From: Nostoc linckia z4
GTDB lineage: Bacteria; Cyanobacteriota; Cyanobacteriia; Cyanobacteriales; Nostocaceae
Assembly (NCBI RefSeq): GCF_002608075.1
Contig: NZ_LAHA01000039.1
Coordinates: 1-64,000 of the forward strand
DNA length: 64,000 nt
Reading direction: 5' to 3'
A model generated the notes under the pieces. It ran no database searches. It was not told where the DNA came from and saw only the letters and a program-made list of their open reading frames with translations. Shown here piece after piece: positions 1-7,995 of this stretch (positions are counted from its first letter, which is position 1; every line of letters starts with the position of its first letter). The position numbers were made by a program, and so were the translations under genes.

Positions 1-127
1 GGGGGGTGGGGAGGTGGGGAGACAGTTTGTAACAAGTCTTTCCCTGTGTTCCTAATTTTCTTTGGGGGGGTGGGGAGGTGGGGAGACAGTTTGTAACAAG
101 TCTTTCCCTGTGTTCCTAATTTTCTTT
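1..127. repeat. 64-bp direct tandem repeat, two copies
   Basis: A G-rich block (runs of G with GTGGGGAGG) followed by a unique-looking tail (GACAGTTTGTAACAAG and on to TTTTCTTT) occurs at 1-63 and again at 64-127. The period is 64; the copies differ only by one G in the leading G-run. The array may continue upstream of the window. No reading frame is associated with it. Confidence 0.9.
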
Positions 128-530
128 GTTCTCGTGTCTTCTTTTTAATGCCCAATGCCCTCTTGAGCCAATGATTGTTAGCTTTCTTGTTTTAGATTAC
201 AAGATCGTGGAGTAAGTCTGAAAGTCTCAGAACATAAAAATGAGCTTTTTAAGCATTTATTTCCCATTCAAGACTCTTAAGATTTAGTTAAAACCTGCCC
301 CCTTATCTCCCCATCTCCCCATCTCCCCATCTCCCCATCTCCCCATCTCCCCATCTCCCCATCTCCCCATCTCCCCATCTCCTCACTTTAATTTATCTAT
401 CTAATGAAATACATTGTGTATTCTAATGGTAAAAAAATTGTGCAAACAATTGTGACTATAGTTAGTGACGTTAAGTAGGTAGAATGTTATTTGTTTGCCG
501 CTCTAGTATAAAAGCAGGTGTATCCAGCGC
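128..530. other. Intergenic region upstream of comB
   Basis: No gene seen. About nine and a half head-to-tail copies of the octamer CCCCATCT lie at 305-382. The last 150 bases are AT-rich and must hold the comB promoter; a TATAAA at 508-513 is a possible -10 element, but no convincing -35 is visible. Confidence 0.6.
305..382. repeat. (CCCCATCT)n microsatellite
   Basis: Roughly 9.5 uninterrupted copies of an 8-bp unit. The same octamer recurs at 31079-31133 and in short form near 10768-10795, so it is a dispersed simple repeat of this genome. Copy number is expected to vary by slippage. Confidence 0.95.
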
Positions 531-1265
531 GTGAAGCTATTTGTATACCATACTCCGGAATTGACTCCCACCGATAAAGCGCCAGAATGTGCGATCGCTG
601 TCGATGTCTTGCGAGCCACTAGCACGATAGCGACTGTTTTGGCTGCTGGAGGCGAAGCTGTACAAGTATTCAGCGATTTAGATCGATTAATCGCAGTTAG
701 CGAAGAATGGCCTCCCGAAAAACGTCTGCGGGCTGGAGAACGCGGTGGCGCTAAAGTAGAGGGCTTTGAGTTAGGAAACTCTCCCTTAGACTGTACATCA
801 GAATTGGTGCAGGGGCGTCGATTATTTATTAGTACTACAAATGGCACTCGTGCTTTACAACGGGTACAAGACTCGCCAAATGTATTAGCCGCAGCCTTAA
901 TCAACCGAGCAGCAGTGGTGCAATTCGTTATAGAAAAGCAACCAGAGACAGTGTGGATTGTCGGCTCAGGTTGGGAAGGCAGTTTTTCTTTAGAGGATAC
1001 AGTTTGTGCAGGTGCGATCGCCCACAGTATTTTAGAGAAAACTCACTTGTCACCAGAAGAACTAGCTGGTAACGATGAAGTAATTAGTGCGATCGCTCTT
1101 TTCTCTCAATGGCAAAATAACTTATTAGGATTATTCCACCAAGCTAGTCACGGTCAACGCCTATTGCGTCTCCACTGTCAAGAAGATTTAAAATATTGTT
1201 CCCAAACAGATGTTTTAGATGTCTTGCCAATACAACAAGAAATAGGAGTTTTGAAAAGGGGATAG
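531..1265 (+). CDS. comB: ComB-family 2-phosphosulfolactate phosphatase
   Basis: Encodes 244 residues matching the ComB family. In methanogens and some bacteria ComB dephosphorylates 2-phosphosulfolactate to sulfolactate; in cyanobacteria, which lack coenzyme M, the real substrate is uncertain. Family-typical blocks are AIAVDVLRATSTI near the N-terminus, the acidic/glycine stretch around GERGGAKVEGFELGNSP, STTNGTRAL in the middle and the late GSGWEGSFSLEDTVCAG block. Length is normal. The start is GTG; no strong Shine-Dalgarno precedes it, but the N-terminus MKLFVYHTPE aligns with what I recall of cyanobacterial relatives. It is monocistronic, followed by a MITE-like element. Confidence 0.9.
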   Translation: MKLFVYHTPELTPTDKAPECAIAVDVLRATSTIATVLAAGGEAVQVFSDLDRLIAVSEEWPPEKRLRAGERGGAKVEGFELGNSPLDCTSELVQGRRLFISTTNGTRALQRVQDSPNVLAAALINRAAVVQFVIEKQPETVWIVGSGWEGSFSLEDTVCAGAIAHSILEKTHLSPEELAGNDEVISAIALFSQWQNNLLGLFHQASHGQRLLRLHCQEDLKYCSQTDVLDVLPIQQEIGVLKRG

Positions 1266-1276
1266 GGTATTGGGTA

Positions 1277-1443
1277 TAGCCCTTTCAAGGTGAGCAAAAA
1301 TTTCGCTCGCAAAATTCCTTTTTTATCTCTTAACTCTGTGTTTTCTACGTCTTGAGTGGTTGGATAAATTACTTTTAAACCGCAGAGGCACAGAGAGCGC
1401 AGAGACAAAAACAGAAATTTTACGAGTCACCTTGAAAGGGCTA
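1277..1443. repeat. MITE-like element with 17-bp perfect terminal inverted repeats
   Basis: TAGCCCTTTCAAGGTGA at 1277-1293 is repeated exactly inverted at 1427-1443. The 167-bp element has no significant ORF. Its inside holds CGCAGAGGCACAGAGAGCGC-type sequence that I recognise as common in cyanobacterial intergenic repeats. Possible TA duplications at the ends cannot be separated from the repeat itself. Confidence 0.8.
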
Positions 1444-1469
1444 GTCCTAGAATAGACTTCTTGCAAAAG

Positions 1470-1549
1470 TGGGGAAAAGGGTAAGGGGTAAAGGGGAAAG
1501 GGCAAATAAAAACCCTTTTTCCTTTAACATGAGTCCCTTTCCCCCCTCT
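1470..1549. repeat. Purine/pyrimidine-rich imperfect palindrome
   Basis: A G/A-rich arm (GGGGAAAAGGG and variants) is followed by a C/T-rich arm (CCCTTTCCCCCC), flanked by CTTGCAAAA on both sides in the same orientation. It resembles the palindromes at 28149-28253, 31617-31683, 47029-47094 and 50723-50779. The rest of 1266-1694 contains no gene. Confidence 0.65.
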
Positions 1550-1694
1550 TGCAAAAATTACTTTTGCACTCTTACTCCATGAGCTGCGCTCACAAGGAAC
1601 AATGAAAATGATCTTGGAAGGATTTTGCGTTGTTTCAGCCTCTATTTTCAAGGCAGATCTAATATTTAATATTCTCTTTTAAATGTCGAATTTT

Positions 1695-2471
1695 CTACTG
1701 TATGGTGTAACCACCATCAACAGTTAGGGAGTGTCCAGTAACAAACGAAGCTCCGTCTGAACAGAGCCACACCACAGCTTCAGCAACTTCTTCCGGCTCA
1801 CCAATACGCCCCAATGGATGTTTTGCCATCATCTGTTCTTTGGCTTCTTGGCTATTACCGAGGAACGGGTTACTGCTGAGAAAACGGTTTAGCATTGCGG
1901 TTTCGATAGAACCAGGAGACACAGCATTGATTCGGATGCCGGATTTAGCATACTCTAAAGCTGCTGATTTCGTCATTCCTAAGACGCCATGTTTGCTGGC
2001 AGCATAAATAGAAGAAGCAGGCATACCTACCAGTCCAGATATTGAGGAGGTATTGACAATAGTGCCACCACTTTGCCGAAGCATCTGCTGAATCTCATAT
2101 TTCATAGATAACCATAAACCTTTAAGATTGATGTTGATAATAGACTCAAACTCCTCCTCTGTCTGCTCAATGAGCGTTTTGATTGGCCCCTCAACAGCCG
2201 CATTATTGAAGGCGATATCCAGACGACCATAAGTTTCCACTGTTTTGTTAACTAATGCCTCTACCTCTGTCGCTTTTGACACATCAGTTTTAACAAACAA
2301 AGCTTCGCTGTCTATCTTTTTAATTAACTGTATAGTTTCCTCGCCCTCTAAGCTCCGCCGACTCGCGACAACAACTTTAGCCCCTTCTTTAGCAAAAGCT
2401 AGTGCTGTAGCTCGACCAATTCCAGAGCTACCACCAGTTATCAAAGCTACTTTATCTGCAAGTCTTCTCAT
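1695..2471 (-). CDS. SDR-family NAD(P)-dependent oxidoreductase
   Basis: A 258-residue classical short-chain dehydrogenase. Visible motifs are the cofactor-binding TGGSSGIG (residues 12-19), NNAA (89-92), the catalytic serine near 143, and Tyr156-x3-Lys160 in YAASK. The C-terminal G-x-VDGGYT closing motif is intact. R39/R40 after the second strand suggests NADP(H) preference, but this is weak evidence. It resembles glucose 1-dehydrogenase/3-ketoacyl reductase-like SDRs; the substrate cannot be read from sequence. It lies 16 bases downstream of the sugar isomerase on the same strand, so the two are probably co-transcribed and act on the same carbohydrate. Confidence 0.9.
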   Translation of the reverse strand: MRRLADKVALITGGSSGIGRATALAFAKEGAKVVVASRRSLEGEETIQLIKKIDSEALFVKTDVSKATEVEALVNKTVETYGRLDIAFNNAAVEGPIKTLIEQTEEEFESIININLKGLWLSMKYEIQQMLRQSGGTIVNTSSISGLVGMPASSIYAASKHGVLGMTKSAALEYAKSGIRINAVSPGSIETAMLNRFLSSNPFLGNSQEAKEQMMAKHPLGRIGEPEEVAEAVVWLCSDGASFVTGHSLTVDGGYTIQ

Positions 2472-2487
2472 CTTAAAATAAACCCCT

Positions 2488-3345
2488 TTATTTACGCCAC
2501 GCTGTACTAGTATCTGAGAAAATTTCTTGCAACATCTTATTCAGACAAACAAAGCTATTTTTCGTTCCGCGCTCAACATCTTCAATTGTTTCGTACTCGA
2601 CCGTCCAATACCCTTGGTAGCCAGAGTTTAGTAGCTCCTGGAGAATTGGTTTCCAAAAGATTTCTCCCTCGCCAAAAGCACAGTATTCTGTGCCACCATT
2701 GTTCCACCGAACATCCTTCCAATGACTATAGTTCACCCATGGAAGGACATAGCGTAGCGCTATTAAAGGATCTACGCCTTCCTTCAAAAAGTTTGCTGGA
2801 TCAAAATTCACTCCAACAGCAGGACTTTTTATACCTTCCATGATTTTTGCTGTCAGTTGGCCATTAACTGTCAGTCCTCCATGATTTTCAATTGCCAGCT
2901 TAATCTCATGTTCTTCCGCATAACTTCCAGCACAGTTGAAGGCGTAATGGAGGCGCTTCAAAAGTTCTGAGGAAAGATTCTCATTTGCATTACCACCAGT
3001 AAAAACTCGAACGACCTTTGCTCCTAAGCGTTTGGCGATATCTACATAACGTTTAACCTTCTGAATCTGCTCTTCCAAATCCGATGCATCCACCACAGTG
3101 AAGTCGTTATCGGCTGCTATGCAAATGACATGCACTCCAAATTCATCAGCCCAATGAGCAACCTGATTAACTGCCTCGTCACTGCAACTATCAAGTAGAT
3201 GTTTAGGTGTTCTGCGATCTACATTGACTTCTACCGATTCTATACCTAAGTTAGCTACTATACGGAAGTATTCTGGGATTTCTAACTTTCTAAAACCCCA
3301 TGCTGCACATGCAAATTTCTGTTGTTTGTTATTAGTATCAGACAT
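2488..3345 (-). CDS. Sugar phosphate isomerase/epimerase (xylose isomerase-like TIM barrel)
   Basis: About 285 residues of the AP-endonuclease-2/xylose-isomerase-like barrel family, which includes inosose dehydratase, hydroxypyruvate isomerase and tagatose epimerases. Metal-ligand strands are visible: LAIENHGG (Glu), VGVNFDPANF (Asp), NYSHWKDV (His) and the terminal WTVEYE (Glu). The start is taken at ATG 3345, with AAGGGT a few bases upstream; a GTG one codon earlier is the alternative. It precedes the SDR gene by 16 bases and follows the DUF1349 gene on the same strand. The pair isomerase + SDR suggests oxidation/isomerisation of a sugar or cyclitol; the substrate is unknown. Confidence 0.85.
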   Translation of the reverse strand: MSDTNNKQQKFACAAWGFRKLEIPEYFRIVANLGIESVEVNVDRRTPKHLLDSCSDEAVNQVAHWADEFGVHVICIAADNDFTVVDASDLEEQIQKVKRYVDIAKRLGAKVVRVFTGGNANENLSSELLKRLHYAFNCAGSYAEEHEIKLAIENHGGLTVNGQLTAKIMEGIKSPAVGVNFDPANFLKEGVDPLIALRYVLPWVNYSHWKDVRWNNGGTEYCAFGEGEIFWKPILQELLNSGYQGYWTVEYETIEDVERGTKNSFVCLNKMLQEIFSDTSTAWRK

Positions 3346-3443
3346 CACGTACCCTTACACTACCAGTACTGTGTATTAAGTCAAAGATGTTATCTTCTGT
3401 GAAGACTTACCTTGGTCAAAGCCCAATAATACAGCGAGAAACC

Positions 3444-3983
3444 CTATTCATGAGATTCGATATTAAATTCTTCAAAGTTCACAGGAAAGCCGTTCCCATT
3501 TGGTGAGGCACACATAATCCCCACACTCACAGTCTCAACTAATGTCAAATAAGCCATTCTAAACATGGTATAGTTCTCTCTCTCTAGAGAGTAGAAAACT
3601 TGCAAGGCTGACCCTCGTCGATTCACACGCATCCAAATCGCAGCAGGGTTGTCTAGCATAGGAACAAGGGACACGTCTGAGTAATCATGCGTAACTACAG
3701 CAATAACATGCTGCACGTTGTCAATCAATTCAATCCCACACTTCAACCAATTCGTTTCATCTAAACGCACCATCAGTCCTGCTTGATCGTATTGCTCCTT
3801 ATACTCGCCACTAATTTTTACTTGAGCAGTAAAATCTCCACTAACTTGTTTGCAATAGAAGTGTCCATTATCCCTAATATAGCCGTGGAAGGTCTTGCGC
3901 CAGAAATCAGTGTTTTGACTTGACGTAATTTTGATAGTGCCATCTTGGATATTCCAAGTTTGTGGTTTATTATACCACTTCAT
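3444..3983 (-). CDS. DUF1349 domain protein (concanavalin-like fold)
   Basis: Encodes 179 residues with the DUF1349 signature: a Trp-rich start, F-x-Q-V-K-like strands (FTAQVKISGEYKEQYDQAG), LMVRLDETNWLKCGIE and a terminal beta strand VNFEEFNIE. Relatives adopt a beta-sandwich of the concanavalin/glucanase type and are usually found with carbohydrate genes, but no enzymatic activity is established. The start at 3983 (MKWYNKP) is chosen because GGAG lies nine bases upstream; an ATG five codons earlier exists. It has no signal peptide, so it is cytoplasmic. It is the first gene of the minus-strand trio with the isomerase and SDR, about 100 bases ahead of the isomerase. Confidence 0.8.
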   Translation of the reverse strand: MKWYNKPQTWNIQDGTIKITSSQNTDFWRKTFHGYIRDNGHFYCKQVSGDFTAQVKISGEYKEQYDQAGLMVRLDETNWLKCGIELIDNVQHVIAVVTHDYSDVSLVPMLDNPAAIWMRVNRRGSALQVFYSLERENYTMFRMAYLTLVETVSVGIMCASPNGNGFPVNFEEFNIESHE

Positions 3984-4398
3984 GACAGTTATCTCCATAA
4001 GAAAAAAGAATTACTTGTTCATCCAATTTATCTTTAATTTGTCACAAATATTTTTTAAATTGGTATTCATTATGAATGTTTATATAGTCAAACCTGGGTA
4101 AGTTTTATGGATAATCATTGTTTGTGTCTTGTTCAAAATTGAATGAGATTTAAATAGATCGGTGTAAATATTTGTAGTTAGAATGAGGCAGGAAGCAGAA
4201 CTGAAGAGGGTTTTAGGCTAGTTAATTTTTATTTATATAGTTGAGTTTAATTTTCCCCACCTATTTATTTACTCAATTGAATGATAATTATTAGTTTTTT
4301 TAGTAGCCTCTTTACTCAAATCTTAAATGGTGACAGAATGTTAAAATGCACAAGTAGCAGCAAGTATCAATTTCAAGGCTTGCAATATTATTACTACT
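3984..4398. promoter_or_regulatory. Divergent intergenic region between sugar-gene trio and exporter operon
   Basis: An AT-rich 415-bp region between divergently transcribed genes; no ORF seen. ATTCAT-T-ATGAAT at 4065-4077 is a perfect 6+6 dyad and a candidate operator. The position would let one regulator control both arms, but no regulator gene is nearby. Confidence 0.35.
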
Positions 4399-5412
4399 AT
4401 GACGGCATCGAACGTAAATAACACATCCAATACAGAGAATACCCGGTATTTTTATGCCCAAGGTATTGTATTGATGATAATTACAGCTTTCATCTGGGCT
4501 TCTACATTTGTGGCGATCAAAGAAATAGTTAGTAACGTTTCGCCAATGATACAAGTCGCAATTCGTTTTACCCTCGGTACCATAGCTTTTGCCTTATTCG
4601 CTCATAATCTAAATATCCGCTTGGTACGTGACGGGATAATTGTTGGACTTTTCATGTTTGGTTCCGTTACAAGTGAAACGATTGGGCTTAAGACACTTCA
4701 AGCTAATCAAGCAACATTTGTCTATGGTCTGATCGTGTCTTTGGTAACACTTTTCGAGCTAGTATTCCGCCGTCGTCTGTCTATCGTATCGTTACTGGCA
4801 GCTGTACTTGCTTCCACTGGAATCCTAATTATAGGCTGGGAAAACGGTCCGCCTCCCATAGGGGAATTTTGGCTGTTCCTTTGTGCTTTCTTCAGCGCAG
4901 GTTTCATGATAGCAGTTGAGATACTTGGGCAAGATCACCCACCTCTATCATTCAGCATGGTTCAGCTCTCGACCATAGCATTACTATCTTGGTTGTGGGC
5001 TGCGCCTGAAGTCATTGGACAATTTGAGGCAATCAGTGAGACTGTCACGAACTTCACAAATTTAAGTGTTCTCCTCTACCTTGGCATCATTGGTACTGCG
5101 ATCGTCATATGGATACAGATATTAGCATTACGCCGAATTACAGCTTTTGAAGCTGTGCTCATACAAGCACTGGAACCAATTTTTGGGACAATTCTCGCGT
5201 TTTTGTTACTTGGCGAAACTTTCGGAACTAATGGTTTTATTGGTGCAGGAATGGTTCTAGTAGCAATGTTCATAGCTGTGAGCCAGAAAAAACCACAGGA
5301 AAGTAACGAATCGATACCACAAGTTACAGAAGAACACTCCCCTGAAAAAATAAGCACTGAGTTGAACCCACTTGTAATAGAGCCGCAGTCTACAGAACTC
5401 AGCCCGGAGTGA
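4399..5412 (+). CDS. EamA/DMT-family transporter
   Basis: A 337-residue drug/metabolite transporter with two EamA repeats and about ten membrane segments. The first repeat starts at MIITAFIWASTFVAIKEIV, the second after the central loop at ENGPPPIGEFW. The family-typical C-terminal block LEPIFGTILAFLLLGE is intact. The last 40 residues form a soluble acidic tail (SNESIPQVTEEHSPE) not usual for the family. Such carriers usually export small metabolites or amino acids. The aminotransferase gene begins 62 bases downstream on the same strand, so the carrier may export the product of that pathway, which is inference. Confidence 0.88.
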   Translation: MTASNVNNTSNTENTRYFYAQGIVLMIITAFIWASTFVAIKEIVSNVSPMIQVAIRFTLGTIAFALFAHNLNIRLVRDGIIVGLFMFGSVTSETIGLKTLQANQATFVYGLIVSLVTLFELVFRRRLSIVSLLAAVLASTGILIIGWENGPPPIGEFWLFLCAFFSAGFMIAVEILGQDHPPLSFSMVQLSTIALLSWLWAAPEVIGQFEAISETVTNFTNLSVLLYLGIIGTAIVIWIQILALRRITAFEAVLIQALEPIFGTILAFLLLGETFGTNGFIGAGMVLVAMFIAVSQKKPQESNESIPQVTEEHSPEKISTELNPLVIEPQSTELSPE

Positions 5413-5474
5413 GTGCATAAGTTAGGTTGCAGAATGAAACCAACCTATATAAATAACTTGGAAAAAACAAAAAT

Positions 5475-6905
5475 ATGGTTAATCATCAAGAGAAATTGGA
5501 TGTCTTTTCCACAGTCAGCAATGAAGTTTTGCGGGAAATAGATCGGGAATATCTTTCGTGGGGAGACACTGTCCATTATCAGGATAGGCCAATCTTCGTC
5601 AAAGGTTGCAAAGGAGGATTTATTTTTGATGACGAAGGTAACACTTACCTTGATACTGGAATGTGGCACTCAAGCTGTAACTTCGGGTATCGCAATCCAG
5701 AAATTGAATCAGAGGTTTTCAAACAACTCAATACTCTCCCCCAAGCTTGTGGTGACTTCTTGCATCGTGAGAAATTATTAGTAGCCAAAATGGTAGTTGA
5801 TGCCATTTATGAAAGAACAGGATTAAAAGGTCGAGTCTCGTTTAACGTTGGCGGCTCGCTTGTGGTAGAAGATGCATTGAAAATAGTTCGTAAAAATACT
5901 GGAAAGAATCGGGTCGCTGTGATGATGGGTGCTTACCACGGTCGTTCCCTTGGGACACTAGGTCTTTCGAGTAGCCACCGATATCGACAACATTACAACG
6001 AGTTTCCAGACCGAGCGATTATGTTTCCCTTTGCCAATTGCTCCCAGTGTTTCTATGAAAAGAAAAGAGAAACCTGCGATTTGTACTGCGCCAAAATGAT
6101 TGGCAAGGCTTTTGACAATGAATATTATGGCATCGCTAGTGAGACCAGCTCAGAAATAGGTGCTATTGTCGTAGAGCCTTGTCAGGGACGAGGCTACACT
6201 ATTCCACCAAAGGATTTTTATCAGGATTTTATCGGCGAATTACAACAGCGCGGGATTCTGGTTATAGCAGACGAAATTCAAGTTGGTATGTACCGTACAG
6301 GAAAGTTGTTCGGCTTTGAGCATTTTGATTTTGTGCCAGATATTATCACCTTGAGTAAGTCGTTTACTAATGGTCTGAGTCCAGTGAGCTTAGTGTGGGC
6401 GAGAGCAGATTTAGTAGACCCAGAAGTCTTTACTCCCGGACACGCTCACAGCAACTTTGCGAATCACCCTCTAGGAACTGTTGCAGCCTTGGCATCATGG
6501 CGGTATATGCTAGCACAGGACTATGAAACATCAGTGCCAGAAAAGGGTGCATACTTTCTAGAAAAGCTGCAACAACTGCAAGCGCGTTATCCCTTCGTCT
6601 ACAGCGTGGATGGGTTAGGACTGTTGCTGAACATGGTTTTTGCAGACGAACAGGGCATACCGTACCGTAATTCTGCCCAAATAGCAGCAGCGATCGCACA
6701 AGACAACGACTTTACATCTGAGGGAAAAAGCTGGCGGATGGTCTTGCAAACAGGAGGATACGACCTCAACACCCTCAAGTTTGCTCCCTACCTGGACATT
6801 ACCTATTCAGAAATTGACCTCACAATTGCAGTCCTCGATCAAGTGCTTCAAAAGCTTGGAGCGAAACTTTCTCCAACTTCAGTGGTATTAGGAGGTGTCA
6901 GATGA
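5475..6905 (+). CDS. PLP-dependent class III aminotransferase
   Basis: A 476-residue fold-type I enzyme of the 4-aminobutyrate/acetylornithine aminotransferase class. Visible are the aromatic YHGRS (154-158), IADEIQVG with Asp266 for the pyridine nitrogen, and the Schiff-base Lys295 in TLSKS. A Cys cluster, C189-x2-C192-x8-C201-x3-C205, matches the Cys-rich insert found in some class III aminotransferases. The usual phosphate-binding SGSEA block reads GGSLVVEDALK, which is unusual. Donor and acceptor cannot be assigned. The stop overlaps the next gene by four bases (ATGA), implying translational coupling to the dehydrogenase. Confidence 0.88.
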   Translation: MVNHQEKLDVFSTVSNEVLREIDREYLSWGDTVHYQDRPIFVKGCKGGFIFDDEGNTYLDTGMWHSSCNFGYRNPEIESEVFKQLNTLPQACGDFLHREKLLVAKMVVDAIYERTGLKGRVSFNVGGSLVVEDALKIVRKNTGKNRVAVMMGAYHGRSLGTLGLSSSHRYRQHYNEFPDRAIMFPFANCSQCFYEKKRETCDLYCAKMIGKAFDNEYYGIASETSSEIGAIVVEPCQGRGYTIPPKDFYQDFIGELQQRGILVIADEIQVGMYRTGKLFGFEHFDFVPDIITLSKSFTNGLSPVSLVWARADLVDPEVFTPGHAHSNFANHPLGTVAALASWRYMLAQDYETSVPEKGAYFLEKLQQLQARYPFVYSVDGLGLLLNMVFADEQGIPYRNSAQIAAAIAQDNDFTSEGKSWRMVLQTGGYDLNTLKFAPYLDITYSEIDLTIAVLDQVLQKLGAKLSPTSVVLGGVR

Positions 6906-7879
6906 AAGCTGCATTTCTATGCGGGCCAAATCAAGTAGAAGTACGCGAAGTCAGCGCACCGACTCATGCTCAAGAGGGAGAAGTGATTGCAAATATAGAA
7001 TTTGTCGGAGTTTGTAAGACAGATCAACAACTCACAGCAGTAGGTTTAGACTCCGAACTTATTCTAGGCCATGAGGTCGTCTGTCAGCTACCTGATGAAC
7101 AAGGCTATTTTGCCCTGAATAACGAGATTTCCTGCGGTCAATGTAGCTATTGCCAAGAAGGACTCACCAGTCACTGTCAAAATTTACAAGAACTGGGTGT
7201 GAATCAGCACGGGGGATATACTGAAAAAATTAGCGTGCCCCGTAATTCTTTACACAAATTTGAATTTCGTAATCCTGCACTGGGAGTACTCATCGAGCCT
7301 TTGAGTTGCGCGGTTCGAGGAGTAGGACGAATTCTGGCTGCTGCCAATTGGTTGTCAGTTTCACGACCAACAATCTTGGTGATTGGGGGTGGACTTTCAG
7401 GCGCTTTGATCGGTTACCTGCTGACTCATTCTCCCGACTTCAATGGGGAAATCAGGCTCTACGATATCACTAAAATGCCGCTCCCTTGGGCACAGAAACT
7501 GGGAATTGAGCGGGTAGAGGAACCAGAAGCAGACAAAGCGCATTTGGTTATCGAGTGTTCTGGTTCCCCAAGCGGTCTTGCGACAGCGCTGCGTGTAGTA
7601 CGCAAAGCAGGTGTTGTGTGTATTTATGGTGTACCCAAAGCAGGAATTTCCTTACCTGTTTCTCCACATGAACTTTTTATGCGGGAGATTGCAGTACTGA
7701 CATCCTTCGCAGGTGCGACAGACAAAACCATGAAAAGTGCGATCGCGCACATTAAAAGCGACGAAGCATTTTTTGAACAATTGCTAGGTAGAGTCATTCC
7801 TTTGGAGAAACTTCCTGAAGAATTGACGAATTGGAGTCCGCAACCAGGTACGCGTACTGTTGTTGATATGGGCATTTGA
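6902..7879 (+). CDS. Zinc-dependent medium-chain dehydrogenase (threonine/sorbitol/glucose dehydrogenase type)
   Basis: A 325-residue MDR enzyme. Catalytic-zinc ligands are Cys38 and His57-Glu58 (GHE). The four structural-zinc cysteines are at 78, 81, 84 and 92 in CGQCSYCQEGLTSHC. The Rossmann motif is VIGGGLSGALIG. Its closest look-alikes oxidise polyols or sugars. It overlaps the aminotransferase by four bases and probably supplies its keto substrate, or works on the same carbon skeleton. The stop codon sits inside a strong Shine-Dalgarno (AAGGAGG) for the next, broken gene. It is somewhat short for the family (usual 340-360) but no motif is missing. Confidence 0.88.
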   Translation: MKAAFLCGPNQVEVREVSAPTHAQEGEVIANIEFVGVCKTDQQLTAVGLDSELILGHEVVCQLPDEQGYFALNNEISCGQCSYCQEGLTSHCQNLQELGVNQHGGYTEKISVPRNSLHKFEFRNPALGVLIEPLSCAVRGVGRILAAANWLSVSRPTILVIGGGLSGALIGYLLTHSPDFNGEIRLYDITKMPLPWAQKLGIERVEEPEADKAHLVIECSGSPSGLATALRVVRKAGVVCIYGVPKAGISLPVSPHELFMREIAVLTSFAGATDKTMKSAIAHIKSDEAFFEQLLGRVIPLEKLPEELTNWSPQPGTRTVVDMGI

Positions 7880-7890
7880 AGGAGGTTTTG

Positions 7891-7980
7891 ATGCTAGACG
7901 GGGCCGTCATTCTCGACATAGACGGTTTAATGATTATCATTTTTAATAAATGTATATTTTATTCGCTGGAAGTCGCTTAA
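7891..7980 (+). pseudogene. Truncated HAD-superfamily phosphatase (first codons only)
   Basis: AAGGAGG at 7879-7885 is ideally spaced from ATG 7891. The ORF begins MLDGAVILDIDGLM, which is the start of a HAD phosphatase including motif I (D-x-D-G). After about 14 codons the homology stops and the frame runs through IIIFNKCIFYSLEVA to TAA at 7978. The signature aspartates are present but nothing else, so it cannot be an enzyme. I read this as the 5' stump of a third operon gene lost by deletion at the border with the polysaccharide locus. The stump is probably still translated. Confidence 0.65.
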
Positions 7981-7995
7981 CCAAAGCCTATTGCC

